DNA from: CBDCAS01 sp965214015
Lineage (GTDB): Bacteria > Pseudomonadota > Gammaproteobacteria > Coxiellales > Coxiellaceae
Direction of reading: 5' to 3'
DNA: 64,000 nt
NCBI GenBank assembly: GCA_965214015.1
Contig: CBDCAS010000019.1
Span: 62,001-126,000, forward strand
Both the position numbers and the translations under genes were made by a program. The notes under the pieces are model-generated. The model searched no databases, was not told where the DNA came from, and saw only the letters and a list, made by a program, of their open reading frames with translations. Position 1 is the first letter of the stretch. Every line of letters starts with the position of its first letter. Positions 1-9,543 of this stretch are shown here, piece after piece.

Positions 1-1228
1 CTTTAATCAAGGCTTCCAAAACTCCTAGTTTAGCAATAAAACCCACTAAAGGTGGAATCCCTGCCATAGAAAACATCACAATTAACATTAGAAAAGCTAA
101 CCAAGGATTACGATGATGCAATCCCGAAAAATGACTAAGATCATTGACTTCAAAACCAGCACGACTCATTAAAACAACAAGACCAAACGCAGCTACTGTC
201 ATTAATGTATAACTGATCATATAAAAAAGTGCCGCTGTATTACCGTAGGAGCTAGCACATAACAAACCTAAAATCATATAACCCATATGGGCAATGGACG
301 AATAAGCCAACAATCGCTTTATACTCTTTTGAACTAATGCGACTACATTACCAATGGCCATAGACAACAAGGCCATGATAATCCAAACTGACTGCCATTG
401 TAGATACAAACTTGGCATCCCTTCTATTAATAAACGGACTATTAAACCAAAAGCCGCTATTTTTGGTGTCGATGCCAAAAATAGGGTTACTGAACTTGGA
501 GCACCTTCATAAACATCAGGCACCCACATATGAAACGGTGCAATACCGAGTTTAAATGCAATCCCTGCCATCAAAAAAACAAGACCTAATATAAAGATCT
601 GACTTTGATATAATGGCGTCTTTGCAACAAATTGTGCAATATATGCAATGTCCAAAGACTTGGAAGCACCAAAGAGCATTGACATACCATAAAGTAATAG
701 ACCTGTTGCAATAGCACCCATGACAAAGTATTTCATAGCCGCTTCAATGCAAACAGATCTACCACGTTGTAAGGCAATCATGGCATAAATAGGCAAAGAC
801 AGTAATTCTAAGCCCAAGAAAATAGTAAGCAAGCTATGGGCTGATACCAATATCATCATACCTAACACAGATAACAAGGCGAGCACATAAAACTCATTTT
901 CAGAAATACGACGAGCCTCATTATAGGAACGCGAATATAAAAATGTTAAAAACGCCAACAAATAAATCACTGATTTCAACACTACTGCTAACCGATCTAA
1001 TATAAAAGCATTATGAAAGGCAAGAATAGGTTTATGAAGAAAACCACTCATGGAAAAAGTAAGCCAAGTTAACCCTGCTGCTGCAATAAGTGTCGATTGC
1101 ACCAAGTAATAGCTTATGTGTTTCAATCGCTTGCCACAAAACAAACCAACGATTAAGGTGGTGCATATCATCACAAGAATAAACACTTCTGGAGTTAAGG
1201 GTACAAAATTCAGTAAGGCTCTTGTCAT
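1..1228 (-). CDS. nuoN: NADH-quinone oxidoreductase subunit N (partial, C-terminus off the window)
   Basis: Antiporter-like membrane subunit of complex I that carries protons across the inner membrane. About 409 codons are visible from an ATG at 1228, reading to the left edge without a stop. The translation is a chain of hydrophobic helices and contains the family signatures WVPDVYEGAPSS and KRLLAYSSIAHMGY, with lysines in the membrane as expected for the antiporter-like subunits. It starts 2 nt after the nuoM stop, so it is the promoter-distal gene of the nuo operon. The missing part is probably the last 60 to 80 residues. Identity is secure from sequence and from its place after nuoM. Confidence 0.95.
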   Translation of the reverse strand, partial: MTRALLNFVPLTPEVFILVMICTTLIVGLFCGKRLKHISYYLVQSTLIAAAGLTWLTFSMSGFLHKPILAFHNAFILDRLAVVLKSVIYLLAFLTFLYSRSYNEARRISENEFYVLALLSVLGMMILVSAHSLLTIFLGLELLSLPIYAMIALQRGRSVCIEAAMKYFVMGAIATGLLLYGMSMLFGASKSLDIAYIAQFVAKTPLYQSQIFILGLVFLMAGIAFKLGIAPFHMWVPDVYEGAPSSVTLFLASTPKIAAFGLIVRLLIEGMPSLYLQWQSVWIIMALLSMAIGNVVALVQKSIKRLLAYSSIAHMGYMILGLLCASSYGNTAALFYMISYTLMTVAAFGLVVLMSRAGFEVNDLSHFSGLHHRNPWLAFLMLIVMFSMAGIPPLVGFIAKLGVLEALIK

Positions 1229-1230
1229 AA

Positions 1231-2763
1231 CTATACGCCTATTCTCAGCTTCGATTGCATGGTTTGCTCCAACAAATGGCCAATCGAGGTATGAAATGAA
1301 TGCAACAAAGGTTGAGGATACCATCCAATCCATAGTAGAGCGATTGACAGTAGGGCAAACAGTATCAATTCAACTCCTTGAACGTCTTTTAATAGCGCTA
1401 CATTAGAATTCACTATTGGCCCAAAAAAAACTCGCTTATACATCCATAAGGTATACGCAGCACCAATCACTAAAGTAGAGGCTGCCGCCAGAGTCACCCA
1501 AAAACTCGCTTTAAAAGTGCTTAAAATAATCATAAATTCCCCAACAAAACCTGAGGTCCCTGGTAAGCCTACATTAGACATTGCAAATAACATAAAGAAT
1601 GCCGCAAATATGGGCATTGTCTTCGCAATACCCCCGAAATGTTGTATGGTTCGTGTATCCAATTGTTCGTATAAGACTCCAAACGCTAGGAACATCGCTC
1701 CTGATCCAAACGCATGTGAAATCATCTGCACCATAGCACCTTCTAAACTAAGATAGGCATCTTTATAGTTCCCTGTATGGGCAACTATGACATACACCAT
1801 AAAACAACCTAAAGTAACAAACCCCATATGAGCGACAGAGGAATAAGCAATTAGTTTTTTCATATCAGTTTGTGCTATTGCAATAAAGCCAATATACACA
1901 ATAGCAATTAAAGATAAGGCAATCATAAGCCAATCAAAGTAACGACAGGCATCAGGAACGATCGGTAAACTAAATCTTAAAAAACCATAAGCACCGAGTT
2001 TTAACATCAAGGCAGATAATACAACTGAACCTCCTGCAGGCGCTTCTGTATGCGCATCAGGCAACCAAGTATGAAGCGGCCACATAGGTACTTTGATTGC
2101 AAATGATAATAGAAATGCAATAAAAATCAGAATCTGCTCATGCATTGACAGCTTTAAAGTAAAAAAAGAAGGAATATAAAAACTATTTGCCTTAAGTCCC
2201 AAATAGAGTAAGGCAACTAACATTACTGCTGAACCTAAAAAAGTATATAGAAAGAACTTAATCGCTGCATACGAACGATTTTGTGCACCCCAGATACCAA
2301 TACTCAAATACATCGGGATCAACATGCCTTCCCAAAAAAAGTAAAATAAAATAGCGTCCAAAGAGGCTAAGACACCTACTACCATACCCTGCATAATTAA
2401 AAATGCTGCTAGATATTCTGCTACTTTCCGATGCACCATAGTCCATGAGGCTAAAATTACAATCATCGTTGTAAAACAAGTTAGAATAATCAGTGGCATT
2501 GAAATACCATCAACACCCACATCATAGTGAATATGCAGAACAGGAATCCAATGCAGATGTTCACGAAACTGCATATTAAGAGTAGAGGCATCAAAACCAA
2601 ACCATAATGGCAGGCATAGAAAAAGACATAATAGAGCAATACATAAAGCAAGCCAACGTGAGGCTTGATGTTGACACTTTCGTCCTAAAATCAGGACTGG
2701 AATAGCTCCTAAAACAGGAATCCAAATCAATAAACTTAATAAAACGCTTCCTAACATCAACAC
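1231..2763 (-). CDS. nuoM: NADH-quinone oxidoreductase subunit M
   Basis: Second antiporter-like proton channel of complex I, 510 residues, which is the usual NuoM length. The translation is hydrophobic throughout. The conserved channel glutamate sits in FFWEGMLIPMYL (E145) and the channel lysine in FAIKVPMWPLHTWLP (K224). HTWLPDAHTEAPAGGSVVLS and AYSSVAHMGFV are typical NuoM blocks. It lies one base downstream of nuoL and 2 nt upstream of nuoN, so translation is probably coupled. Nothing unusual is seen. Confidence 0.97.
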   Translation of the reverse strand: MLMLGSVLLSLLIWIPVLGAIPVLILGRKCQHQASRWLALCIALLCLFLCLPLWFGFDASTLNMQFREHLHWIPVLHIHYDVGVDGISMPLIILTCFTTMIVILASWTMVHRKVAEYLAAFLIMQGMVVGVLASLDAILFYFFWEGMLIPMYLSIGIWGAQNRSYAAIKFFLYTFLGSAVMLVALLYLGLKANSFYIPSFFTLKLSMHEQILIFIAFLLSFAIKVPMWPLHTWLPDAHTEAPAGGSVVLSALMLKLGAYGFLRFSLPIVPDACRYFDWLMIALSLIAIVYIGFIAIAQTDMKKLIAYSSVAHMGFVTLGCFMVYVIVAHTGNYKDAYLSLEGAMVQMISHAFGSGAMFLAFGVLYEQLDTRTIQHFGGIAKTMPIFAAFFMLFAMSNVGLPGTSGFVGEFMIILSTFKASFWVTLAAASTLVIGAAYTLWMYKRVFFGPIVNSNVALLKDVQGVELILFALLSIALLWIGWYPQPLLHSFHTSIGHLLEQTMQSKLRIGV

Positions 2764-2764
2764 A

Positions 2765-4738
2765 CTACCAAAGCAACCAGAACAATAAAGCCAACAAGCT
2801 CACAATCATTACAAAAGCATAGTGATACAGATAACCCGATTGTAAGCGACGCAACCATTGGGCAATTCGTGTCATTCCTCGACCTGAACCCTCTACTAAG
2901 TGATAATCTATAATCTTTAAATCGCCTGTTTGAAAGAAAAGACGGGCTAATCGCTGTGTATAGGGGACAACAAATTGATTACTGAGCCAATTAAAACCAT
3001 ATTGAGCAATTAATATTTTACAAATAAGCGAGAAATGTTTGGCCAAAGTATTTCGAATTGATGGCATAACAATCACTAACCACCAGGCTAAAAAAATTCC
3101 GCCAACGGAAAACCAAAATGGCTCTGTGAAGATACTATGCAACGCTTGATGAATTACACCATGATAGACTGATGCCATATGAATCAAGACAGAATGTTGC
3201 GCCTGTGTAGCCACTGAAAAGCCAAGCAAGCCTGGCGTTTTATATAAAATAGAATTAACTAAAATAGCACCTAAAAAAATTGAAGGAAGGGCTAAGCCGA
3301 TCATCGGTACCATCATAGTCCAACGTGTTTCTACTAAATCACTGCGTAGCGTCTCACTCATGCGCTCTTTAGTATGAAATGCCATAAAAAAGGCACGAAA
3401 AATATAAAAGCTAGTTACAAAGGCTCCCAATAATAAGCACCAATAACCATATTGAGCCCCTGCCACAGTGGATAAATGCACTGCCTCAATAATCGAATCT
3501 TTTGAGTAATAACCAGAAAAAGGAGGAATTGCTGACAATGATAAGGCACCTATTAAAAAACAAAGATAGGTAACTGGCATATACTTTCTAAGGTTGCCCA
3601 TATGTCTCAAATCCTGGTTATGATGCATAGCAATAATCACAGCACCTGAGGATAAGAACAATAGCGCTTTAAAACAGGCATGAGTGAGCAGATGAAAAAT
3701 ACTTGCATTAAATGCACCTACCCCATTTGCTGCCATCATATAACCTAACTGCGACATCGTTGAATAAGCCACTACTCTTTTTATATCATTCTCAACAAAC
3801 GCTAAAAGGCCAGTAAACAAAGCTCCAGTAGCACCTATAACCAATACCATGCTTAGCGCAGTTGGCGACCACACAAATAATGGTGACAAACGAGCGACCA
3901 TAAAAACACCCGCTGTGACCATAGTGGCTGCATGAATTAATGCTGAAATAGGCGTCGGACCTTCCATAGATTCTGGCAGCCAAATATGTAAAGGTACTTG
4001 CGCTGATTTACCCATTGCACCAATAAATAATAAAATACAAATCATCGTTATCACAGAGACCGAGCACCCTGGAAATAGGGTCAAAGTTGCGTGGAGTATG
4101 GTCGGTGCCTTCGCAAAGACAGTACTATAGTTAAGAGTGCCAAAATAATCTAAAACAGCAGCAATACCAAGAATTAGTCCACAATCACCAATACGATTTA
4201 CAATAAAGGCCTTTAAACTACCAAATGCTGCTGACTCTTTGTGAAACCAAAAACCAATCAGAAGGTAAGACACTAAACCCACACCTTCCCAACCCATAAA
4301 CAATTGAAAAAAATTATTAGCAGTAACAAGCAATAACATAGCAAAAGTAAACAAAGAAACATAAGAGAAAAAGCGTTGATTACCTGGATCAGAAGACATA
4401 TAACCAACACTATATAAATGTACTAGCATCGACACGAAAGTAATCATAACCATCATTACGACGCTAAGACGATCGATCATAAAGCCAATATCGAAATGAA
4501 AATGGCCTGAGGTTCCCCAAGTATAAATCACTCCATTAAAATGATTATTTTTGAATACAACCCATTCAAGAAGAATCAGTGCACTGATCAAAGAGACCGA
4601 CATTAAACTGATCGTAACCCAATGTGCACCTCGTTTTCCAATCAGACGCCCTGCCATTCCCGCTATCAAACATCCCAATAAAGGTGAGCACACTGTGATT
4701 AACGACAAAGATTTTAAGAGCATATTCACACTATCCAC
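2765..4738 (-). CDS. nuoL: NADH-quinone oxidoreductase subunit L
   Basis: Distal antiporter-like subunit of the complex I membrane arm, 657 residues, carrying the long lateral C-terminal helix. The channel glutamate is in FMGWEGVGLVSYLL (E151) and the channel lysine in GAMGKSAQVPLHIWLP (K244). MEGPTPISALIHAATMV and AYSTMSQLGYM are standard NuoL signatures. The C-terminal 120 residues contain further hydrophobic helices ending in a membrane anchor. It sits between nuoK (8 nt gap) and nuoM (1 nt gap). Length and motifs match an intact gene. Confidence 0.97.
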   Translation of the reverse strand: MDSVNMLLKSLSLITVCSPLLGCLIAGMAGRLIGKRGAHWVTISLMSVSLISALILLEWVVFKNNHFNGVIYTWGTSGHFHFDIGFMIDRLSVVMMVMITFVSMLVHLYSVGYMSSDPGNQRFFSYVSLFTFAMLLLVTANNFFQLFMGWEGVGLVSYLLIGFWFHKESAAFGSLKAFIVNRIGDCGLILGIAAVLDYFGTLNYSTVFAKAPTILHATLTLFPGCSVSVITMICILLFIGAMGKSAQVPLHIWLPESMEGPTPISALIHAATMVTAGVFMVARLSPLFVWSPTALSMVLVIGATGALFTGLLAFVENDIKRVVAYSTMSQLGYMMAANGVGAFNASIFHLLTHACFKALLFLSSGAVIIAMHHNQDLRHMGNLRKYMPVTYLCFLIGALSLSAIPPFSGYYSKDSIIEAVHLSTVAGAQYGYWCLLLGAFVTSFYIFRAFFMAFHTKERMSETLRSDLVETRWTMMVPMIGLALPSIFLGAILVNSILYKTPGLLGFSVATQAQHSVLIHMASVYHGVIHQALHSIFTEPFWFSVGGIFLAWWLVIVMPSIRNTLAKHFSLICKILIAQYGFNWLSNQFVVPYTQRLARLFFQTGDLKIIDYHLVEGSGRGMTRIAQWLRRLQSGYLYHYAFVMIVSLLALLFWLLW

Positions 4739-4746
4739 CTCACAGG

Positions 4747-5052
4747 CTACCCTTTTAACCGATTCATATCTTGCACATTAATAGAGCCACGACGACGGTA
4801 GAACAATACTAATAAAGCTAAACCCACTGCAGACTCTGCTGCGGCTACAGCCAAGATAAAAAACACAAAAACCTCGCCTGACACTACCTGCAAATATTGA
4901 CTAAATGCCACAAAATTAAAATTAACCGCTAATAACATCAGCTCAATACACATCAGTAATACAATGATATTTTTTCGATTCACAAAAATACCGGCCAAAC
5001 TAATACTAAATAAAATTGCAGCAACGATCAGATAATCATTAAGGGGTATCAT
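4747..5052 (-). CDS. nuoK: NADH-quinone oxidoreductase subunit K
   Basis: Small three-helix membrane subunit of complex I, 101 residues, in the E-channel between the quinone site and the antiporter subunits. The two essential membrane glutamates are visible: E37 in MCIELMLLAVNFNF and E73 in AVAAAESAVGLALLV. The start overlaps the nuoJ stop by 4 nt (ATGA type), which indicates translational coupling. Length and residues are canonical. Confidence 0.97.
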   Translation of the reverse strand: MIPLNDYLIVAAILFSISLAGIFVNRKNIIVLLMCIELMLLAVNFNFVAFSQYLQVVSGEVFVFFILAVAAAESAVGLALLVLFYRRRGSINVQDMNRLKG

Positions 5053-5672
5053 GATTTATTGACCTCTATATCAACCAAACGCAAACGATTCTTCTTGTTA
5101 GCTTTTAATTGTTCACCTACCTGTTGTGATTTACTATCTGACCGACGACTGTGATAAGCGAGCGTAATAGCTGCAATAATGGCTGCCAACAAAATCAAAG
5201 AGGCGATCTCAAAAGGATATAAATAATGAGTATATAATGCCATACCCATTGTTTTGACATTACTATATCCTATACCGTAATTAGCAGGTAGAGTTACTGC
5301 CATTTTCAAATGTGGTGTGCCGCTAATCACCAAAAACAAAGCTCCCATTAACAAAACAGCAACTAACAAACCTAGAGGCAAGTAGCGCACAAAACTGCTT
5401 TTCTTTGTTGATAGATCTACATGCAGCATCATCACTACAAACAAAAACAAAGTCATGACAGCACCCACATAAACAAAAATTAATACCAGTGATAAAAATT
5501 CTGCTTGCAAGGACATCCACAATACTGAACTCGCAAAAAAGGCCAGCACTAAAAATAATATGGAATGCACTGGATTAGACATAAAGATCACCATCAGTGC
5601 AGCACCAATTAAAATGGCTGAAAAAACAAAAAATACGACTTGATGAATAGGAAACATAAACTCTGTCATCAA
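5049..5672 (-). CDS. nuoJ: NADH-quinone oxidoreductase subunit J
   Basis: Five-helix membrane subunit of complex I, 207 residues. The conserved helix block VLIFVYVGAVMTLFLFVVMM is present, including the region where a pi-bulge couples quinone reduction to proton pumping in characterised enzymes. After the last helix there is a basic hydrophilic tail of about 35 residues (RRSDSKSQQVGEQLKANKKN), somewhat longer than the minimal family length. It lies 3 nt downstream of nuoI and overlaps nuoK by 4 nt. Confidence 0.96.
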   Translation of the reverse strand: MMTEFMFPIHQVVFFVFSAILIGAALMVIFMSNPVHSILFLVLAFFASSVLWMSLQAEFLSLVLIFVYVGAVMTLFLFVVMMLHVDLSTKKSSFVRYLPLGLLVAVLLMGALFLVISGTPHLKMAVTLPANYGIGYSNVKTMGMALYTHYLYPFEIASLILLAAIIAAITLAYHSRRSDSKSQQVGEQLKANKKNRLRLVDIEVNKS

Positions 5673-5675
5673 TAA

Positions 5676-6161
5676 TTACCGATAGTTTCTATCTTTAGCA
5701 CGATCTTTTGCCAATTGTTTTTCATAGTAATCTCCTACCATTAATAAACGCTCCTTAGTCATAATATTTTCGCCTCGATTCTCCATGTGATAATGCATCT
5801 CTGGCGTTAATACAACAGCATCGACAGGACAAGCCTCTTCACAAAAACCGCAGTTAATACATTTAAACGCATCGATATCATAGCGAGTTGCCCGACGTGA
5901 GCCATCCGTTGCACGAGGCCCTGCATCAATTTTGATTGCTAAAGCAGGACATACTGCCTCACACAGCTTGCACGCAATACAACGTTCTTCACCGTTAGGA
6001 TAACGTCGTAGCGCTAACATACCCCGAAAGCGAAAAGAGCTGGGAGTTTCTTCTTCAGGGTATTGCACTGTTGTCTTCTGTTTAAAAAAATAACGTAATG
6101 TCAATCTCATGCCCTTGAGCAATTCCCACAAGGTTATTGTTTTAATCCACTGCCTTAACAT
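5676..6161 (-). CDS. nuoI: NADH-quinone oxidoreductase subunit I (2 x 4Fe-4S)
   Basis: Peripheral-arm ferredoxin-like subunit that passes electrons towards the last cluster before quinone. Two complete 4Fe-4S motifs are seen: CIACKLCEAVCP (C61, C64, C67, C71) and CINCGFCEEACP (C101, C104, C107, C111). The 161-residue length is standard. An amphipathic N-terminal stretch precedes the cluster domain, as in the family. The gene sits between nuoH (11 nt gap) and nuoJ (3 nt gap). Confidence 0.98.
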   Translation of the reverse strand: MLRQWIKTITLWELLKGMRLTLRYFFKQKTTVQYPEEETPSSFRFRGMLALRRYPNGEERCIACKLCEAVCPALAIKIDAGPRATDGSRRATRYDIDAFKCINCGFCEEACPVDAVVLTPEMHYHMENRGENIMTKERLLMVGDYYEKQLAKDRAKDRNYR

Positions 6162-6172
6162 GCCTTACACCC

Positions 6173-7198
6173 TTATTGGAACCAAATGCCTACATGAAAT
6201 TGAACCGCCAATGCCGTTATCAATAACCAAACCATAGCCACGGGAATTAACACTTTCCATCCCAGACGCATAATTTGATCGTAACGAAAACGTGGCAATG
6301 TGGCACGCATCCAAAAATATAAAAAAATAAAAAAACACATCTTTAAAATAAACCAGATAATACCAGGGACCCAAGAAAATATTGACGCTAACACAGGAAT
6401 ACCTTCAAACGGCGATAACCATCCTCCCAAAAAGACAATCGCAGCAATAGCAGAGACCAAAATCATATTGGCATATTCAGCTAAGAAAAATAATGCAAAG
6501 CCCATACCTGAATATTCAACATGGAACCCAGCAACAATCTCAGACTCCCCTTCTGCAACATCAAAAGGGGCACGATTGGTTTCAGCCACTGCAGAAATCC
6601 AGTAAATGACAAACAACGGCAATAACGGCAACCAGTACCAATGCCAAAAGCCACCGGTCTGGCGCAACACAATATGTGATAAATTCATGGTATTAGTTGC
6701 CAATAGCACACCAACAAAAGCAAAACCCATAGCAATTTCATAGGATACCACTTGTGCTGCTGAACGCAGTGCCCCTAAAAATGCATACTTTGAGTTAGAC
6801 GACCAACCGGCAATCAAGATTCCATAAACACCTAATGATGTCATTGCAAAAATATAAAGCAGCCCTGCATCCACATTCGCCAAGACCCAACCTTTAGCAA
6901 AAGGAATAACCGCCCATGCCGCTAATGCGGTTGTCATAGATAACATAGGGGCAATAATATATAGATATTTACTGGCTGCTGAAGGCACAATGACTTCTTT
7001 TAATAATAGCTTGATAGTATCTGCAATGGGTTGACCTATCCCACGCACACCGGTTCGATTAGGACCCACACGACCTTGCATATAGCCAATGACTTTACGC
7101 TCAGCCATTGTAACATAAGCAACTGCCACAAATAGCGGAATAATAATGATCACAATCTTGATAATGATCCAAAGCAAGGTGAGCAGCTGATCTGCCAT
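6173..7198 (-). CDS. nuoH: NADH-quinone oxidoreductase subunit H
   Basis: Membrane subunit that forms the heel of complex I and most of the quinone-binding cavity, 341 residues. The conserved loop RVGPNRTGVRGIGQPIAD follows the first helix, and the acidic loop VAEGESEIVAGFHVEYSGM is intact. About eight hydrophobic helices are visible. Its ATG overlaps the nuoG stop by one base (TAATG), so it is probably translated by re-initiation after nuoG. Confidence 0.97.
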   Translation of the reverse strand: MADQLLTLLWIIIKIVIIIIPLFVAVAYVTMAERKVIGYMQGRVGPNRTGVRGIGQPIADTIKLLLKEVIVPSAASKYLYIIAPMLSMTTALAAWAVIPFAKGWVLANVDAGLLYIFAMTSLGVYGILIAGWSSNSKYAFLGALRSAAQVVSYEIAMGFAFVGVLLATNTMNLSHIVLRQTGGFWHWYWLPLLPLFVIYWISAVAETNRAPFDVAEGESEIVAGFHVEYSGMGFALFFLAEYANMILVSAIAAIVFLGGWLSPFEGIPVLASIFSWVPGIIWFILKMCFFIFLYFWMRATLPRFRYDQIMRLGWKVLIPVAMVWLLITALAVQFHVGIWFQ

Positions 7199-9543
7199 TA
7201 TACAGGGACTCGCTCTAATTCAACCCAGGCCATTGCTTCACCAAAGCCAGATGTCTCATTTAAACCTATAGGAATCGATACGATACCCTCTGCCAAAAAA
7301 GGATCAATTCTAATCGGTAATATAATATAACTATCACCCTGTCTTGCTCTTACACGATCTCCCATACTAAACCCTCGCTTATCCGCTTCTTTGGCATTAA
7401 GGCCAATAGCCATTAGCTTAGGATCCATTGTATCTTGTAAGCTTTGAGCACGACGTACCACACCATCGATACAATACATGGGATAAGCACCTACCCTCAA
7501 TAAATCGCAGTTTAATAGAGGCGGTTCACCTAAGGAGCTAGGCGGGGTAATAGGGGCTGGTGGCCTGGAATCAACCTGACTTTTCAATTCATCACGAATA
7601 TCAGTCACTCGGGTATAATCAAATCCTGTTAACTGCATGGCACGCGCCAAGCCACGAATCACCTGCCAAGCAGGTTTTGACTTTCCTTTCGCAGTACTGG
7701 CACTCTCAAACGACTGCCAGAGCCCTTCTGAATTCACCAAAGTGCCTTCATTTTCAGTAAAAGGGGTAATGGGTAAAATGACATCAGCATAGGCTTTCAT
7801 CGTGTCAGTGACAAATGAGGTGAAGCACACCACAAAATCAGCACCCTGCATAGCACGCATTGCGGCAGCAGGATATCCTGTGTCGTATTCTGGTTCAAAC
7901 CCTAGTAGAAAATAAGCGCGAACAGGCTGATCGACCAACAGTTGTCGGCATGTCAGGCCTTCTAATCCATGCAAAGCAGCTCCTGCGGGACCACGATGCG
8001 GTAGTGCACCGGCTAAATAAGCACCTGCCGCATTAGACCCTTGAGTCAAAATACCCACAGAAACTTTGGTAAGTGCAGCAATAGCGCGTAGCTGTGCACG
8101 AAGGTAAGCTGCATGTGGATGCCTTGATGAGAATGCACCTAGAAAAATAGCAGCGCGCTTTGCATTTTTTAACGCATCGGCAAGAGATTGCACAGTTTCA
8201 ACAGTCTGATCAGTTTCTAAAGCCCTAATGAGTTGCGCAAGTGCCGCTATTATATCCGCTGTTATTATTTTACCCGCGCAATGAAAAGTAAACGTGTAAT
8301 CCACTGGGTTAATGACAAACACTTGGGCACCCTTGAGAACCGCTTTATTGATACGATGGCTGATCATAGGTTGCTCGAAGCGAATATTAGAACCTATCAA
8401 TACAATTACATCTAAGGTTTCAATATCTATCATGGAAATGTTCTGACCTGGAAAAATAGGCATAGACGCTTGATCACTAAAATCTTTCTCATGTAAACGA
8501 TGATCGATGTTATGACCTCCTAAGGCCCTTAACCAACGTTGCCATAAAAAGCATTCCTCAACGGTAGCATTCGATGAGCTTAGTGCCGCTAACTGATGCA
8601 CACCAGCATCCTTCATAATGTTATAAGTACGTAAAGCCACCTGCTGCAATGCAGCATCCCAACTGATCGTATCCCAGCGATCATTTTGCTTGATCATCGG
8701 CTGCAAACAACGTTCAGCATGATTGACACCTTGATAACTAAAGCGATCACGATCACTAATCCAGGTTTCGTTAATCGCATTATTCTCACGAGGCACAACA
8801 CGCATGATGATACGTTCTTGAGTATGTTCCTGTGCTTTGCTATGCACATAAATATGACTGCCTACACAATCATGAGGCGCAATCATCGGGTGCTCACTCA
8901 CTTCCCAACCGCGCACTGAGTAGCGCGAAGGCTTAGCAGTGAGTGCGCCGACTGGACAAAGATCAATAACATTCCCTGATAACTCTGATTGCATAATATG
9001 ACGGATATAGGTGCTAATTTCAGCTTGCTCACCGCGATTCACAACACCCAGCTCACGCAGCTGGGCAATCTCATCGCCAAAGCGAACGCAACGAGTGCAA
9101 TGAATACAGCGCGTCATTTCAGTTTCAATCAGTGGTCCAATGTCTTGACTTAACACAGCACGCTTTTTTTCATCATACCGAGAATCAGCTGCCCCATAAC
9201 CCATGGCTAAATCTTGTAATTCACACTGCCCACCTTGATCGCAAATCGGACAGTCTAACGGATGATTGACTAAAAGAAATTCCATCACTGCACGCTGTGC
9301 ATCAAGCGCTTTTTGAGATTGAGTAAAGACTTTCATATCCGGCGTGACAGGTGTTGCACAGGCAGGCAGCGGTTTGCCTACTTTCTCAACTTCAACCAAA
9401 CACATACGACAATTAGCGGCTACTGATAGTTTTTTATGATAACAAAATCGAGGAATATAAATATCAACTTGATCAGCCGCTTCAATAATTGATGCACCTT
9501 CATCAACTCGTAGTCGTTTACCATTAATTTCAATGTTTATCAT
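7198..9543 (-). CDS. nuoG: NADH-quinone oxidoreductase subunit G (iron-sulfur)
   Basis: Large iron-sulfur subunit of the NADH-oxidising arm, about 781 residues from the chosen start. A 2Fe-2S ferredoxin domain at the N-terminus has cysteines near residues 34, 45, 48 and 62. It is followed by a HPLDCPICDQGGQC segment, a second cluster block (CIHCTRCVRFGDE) and a molybdopterin-oxidoreductase-like body that has no catalytic role in this family. The ATG at 9543 overlaps the nuoF stop as ATGA, which is preferred over an upstream in-frame start at 9558. The length agrees with Legionella-type NuoG and is shorter than the E. coli protein. Confidence 0.95.
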   Translation of the reverse strand: MINIEINGKRLRVDEGASIIEAADQVDIYIPRFCYHKKLSVAANCRMCLVEVEKVGKPLPACATPVTPDMKVFTQSQKALDAQRAVMEFLLVNHPLDCPICDQGGQCELQDLAMGYGAADSRYDEKKRAVLSQDIGPLIETEMTRCIHCTRCVRFGDEIAQLRELGVVNRGEQAEISTYIRHIMQSELSGNVIDLCPVGALTAKPSRYSVRGWEVSEHPMIAPHDCVGSHIYVHSKAQEHTQERIIMRVVPRENNAINETWISDRDRFSYQGVNHAERCLQPMIKQNDRWDTISWDAALQQVALRTYNIMKDAGVHQLAALSSSNATVEECFLWQRWLRALGGHNIDHRLHEKDFSDQASMPIFPGQNISMIDIETLDVIVLIGSNIRFEQPMISHRINKAVLKGAQVFVINPVDYTFTFHCAGKIITADIIAALAQLIRALETDQTVETVQSLADALKNAKRAAIFLGAFSSRHPHAAYLRAQLRAIAALTKVSVGILTQGSNAAGAYLAGALPHRGPAGAALHGLEGLTCRQLLVDQPVRAYFLLGFEPEYDTGYPAAAMRAMQGADFVVCFTSFVTDTMKAYADVILPITPFTENEGTLVNSEGLWQSFESASTAKGKSKPAWQVIRGLARAMQLTGFDYTRVTDIRDELKSQVDSRPPAPITPPSSLGEPPLLNCDLLRVGAYPMYCIDGVVRRAQSLQDTMDPKLMAIGLNAKEADKRGFSMGDRVRARQGDSYIILPIRIDPFLAEGIVSIPIGLNETSGFGEAMAWVELERVPV

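Noticed and set aside
2258..2479. Minus-strand 73-codon frame inside nuoM and many similar frames inside housekeeping genes
   Set aside because: They are alternative-frame shadows of well-supported genes with no independent evidence.
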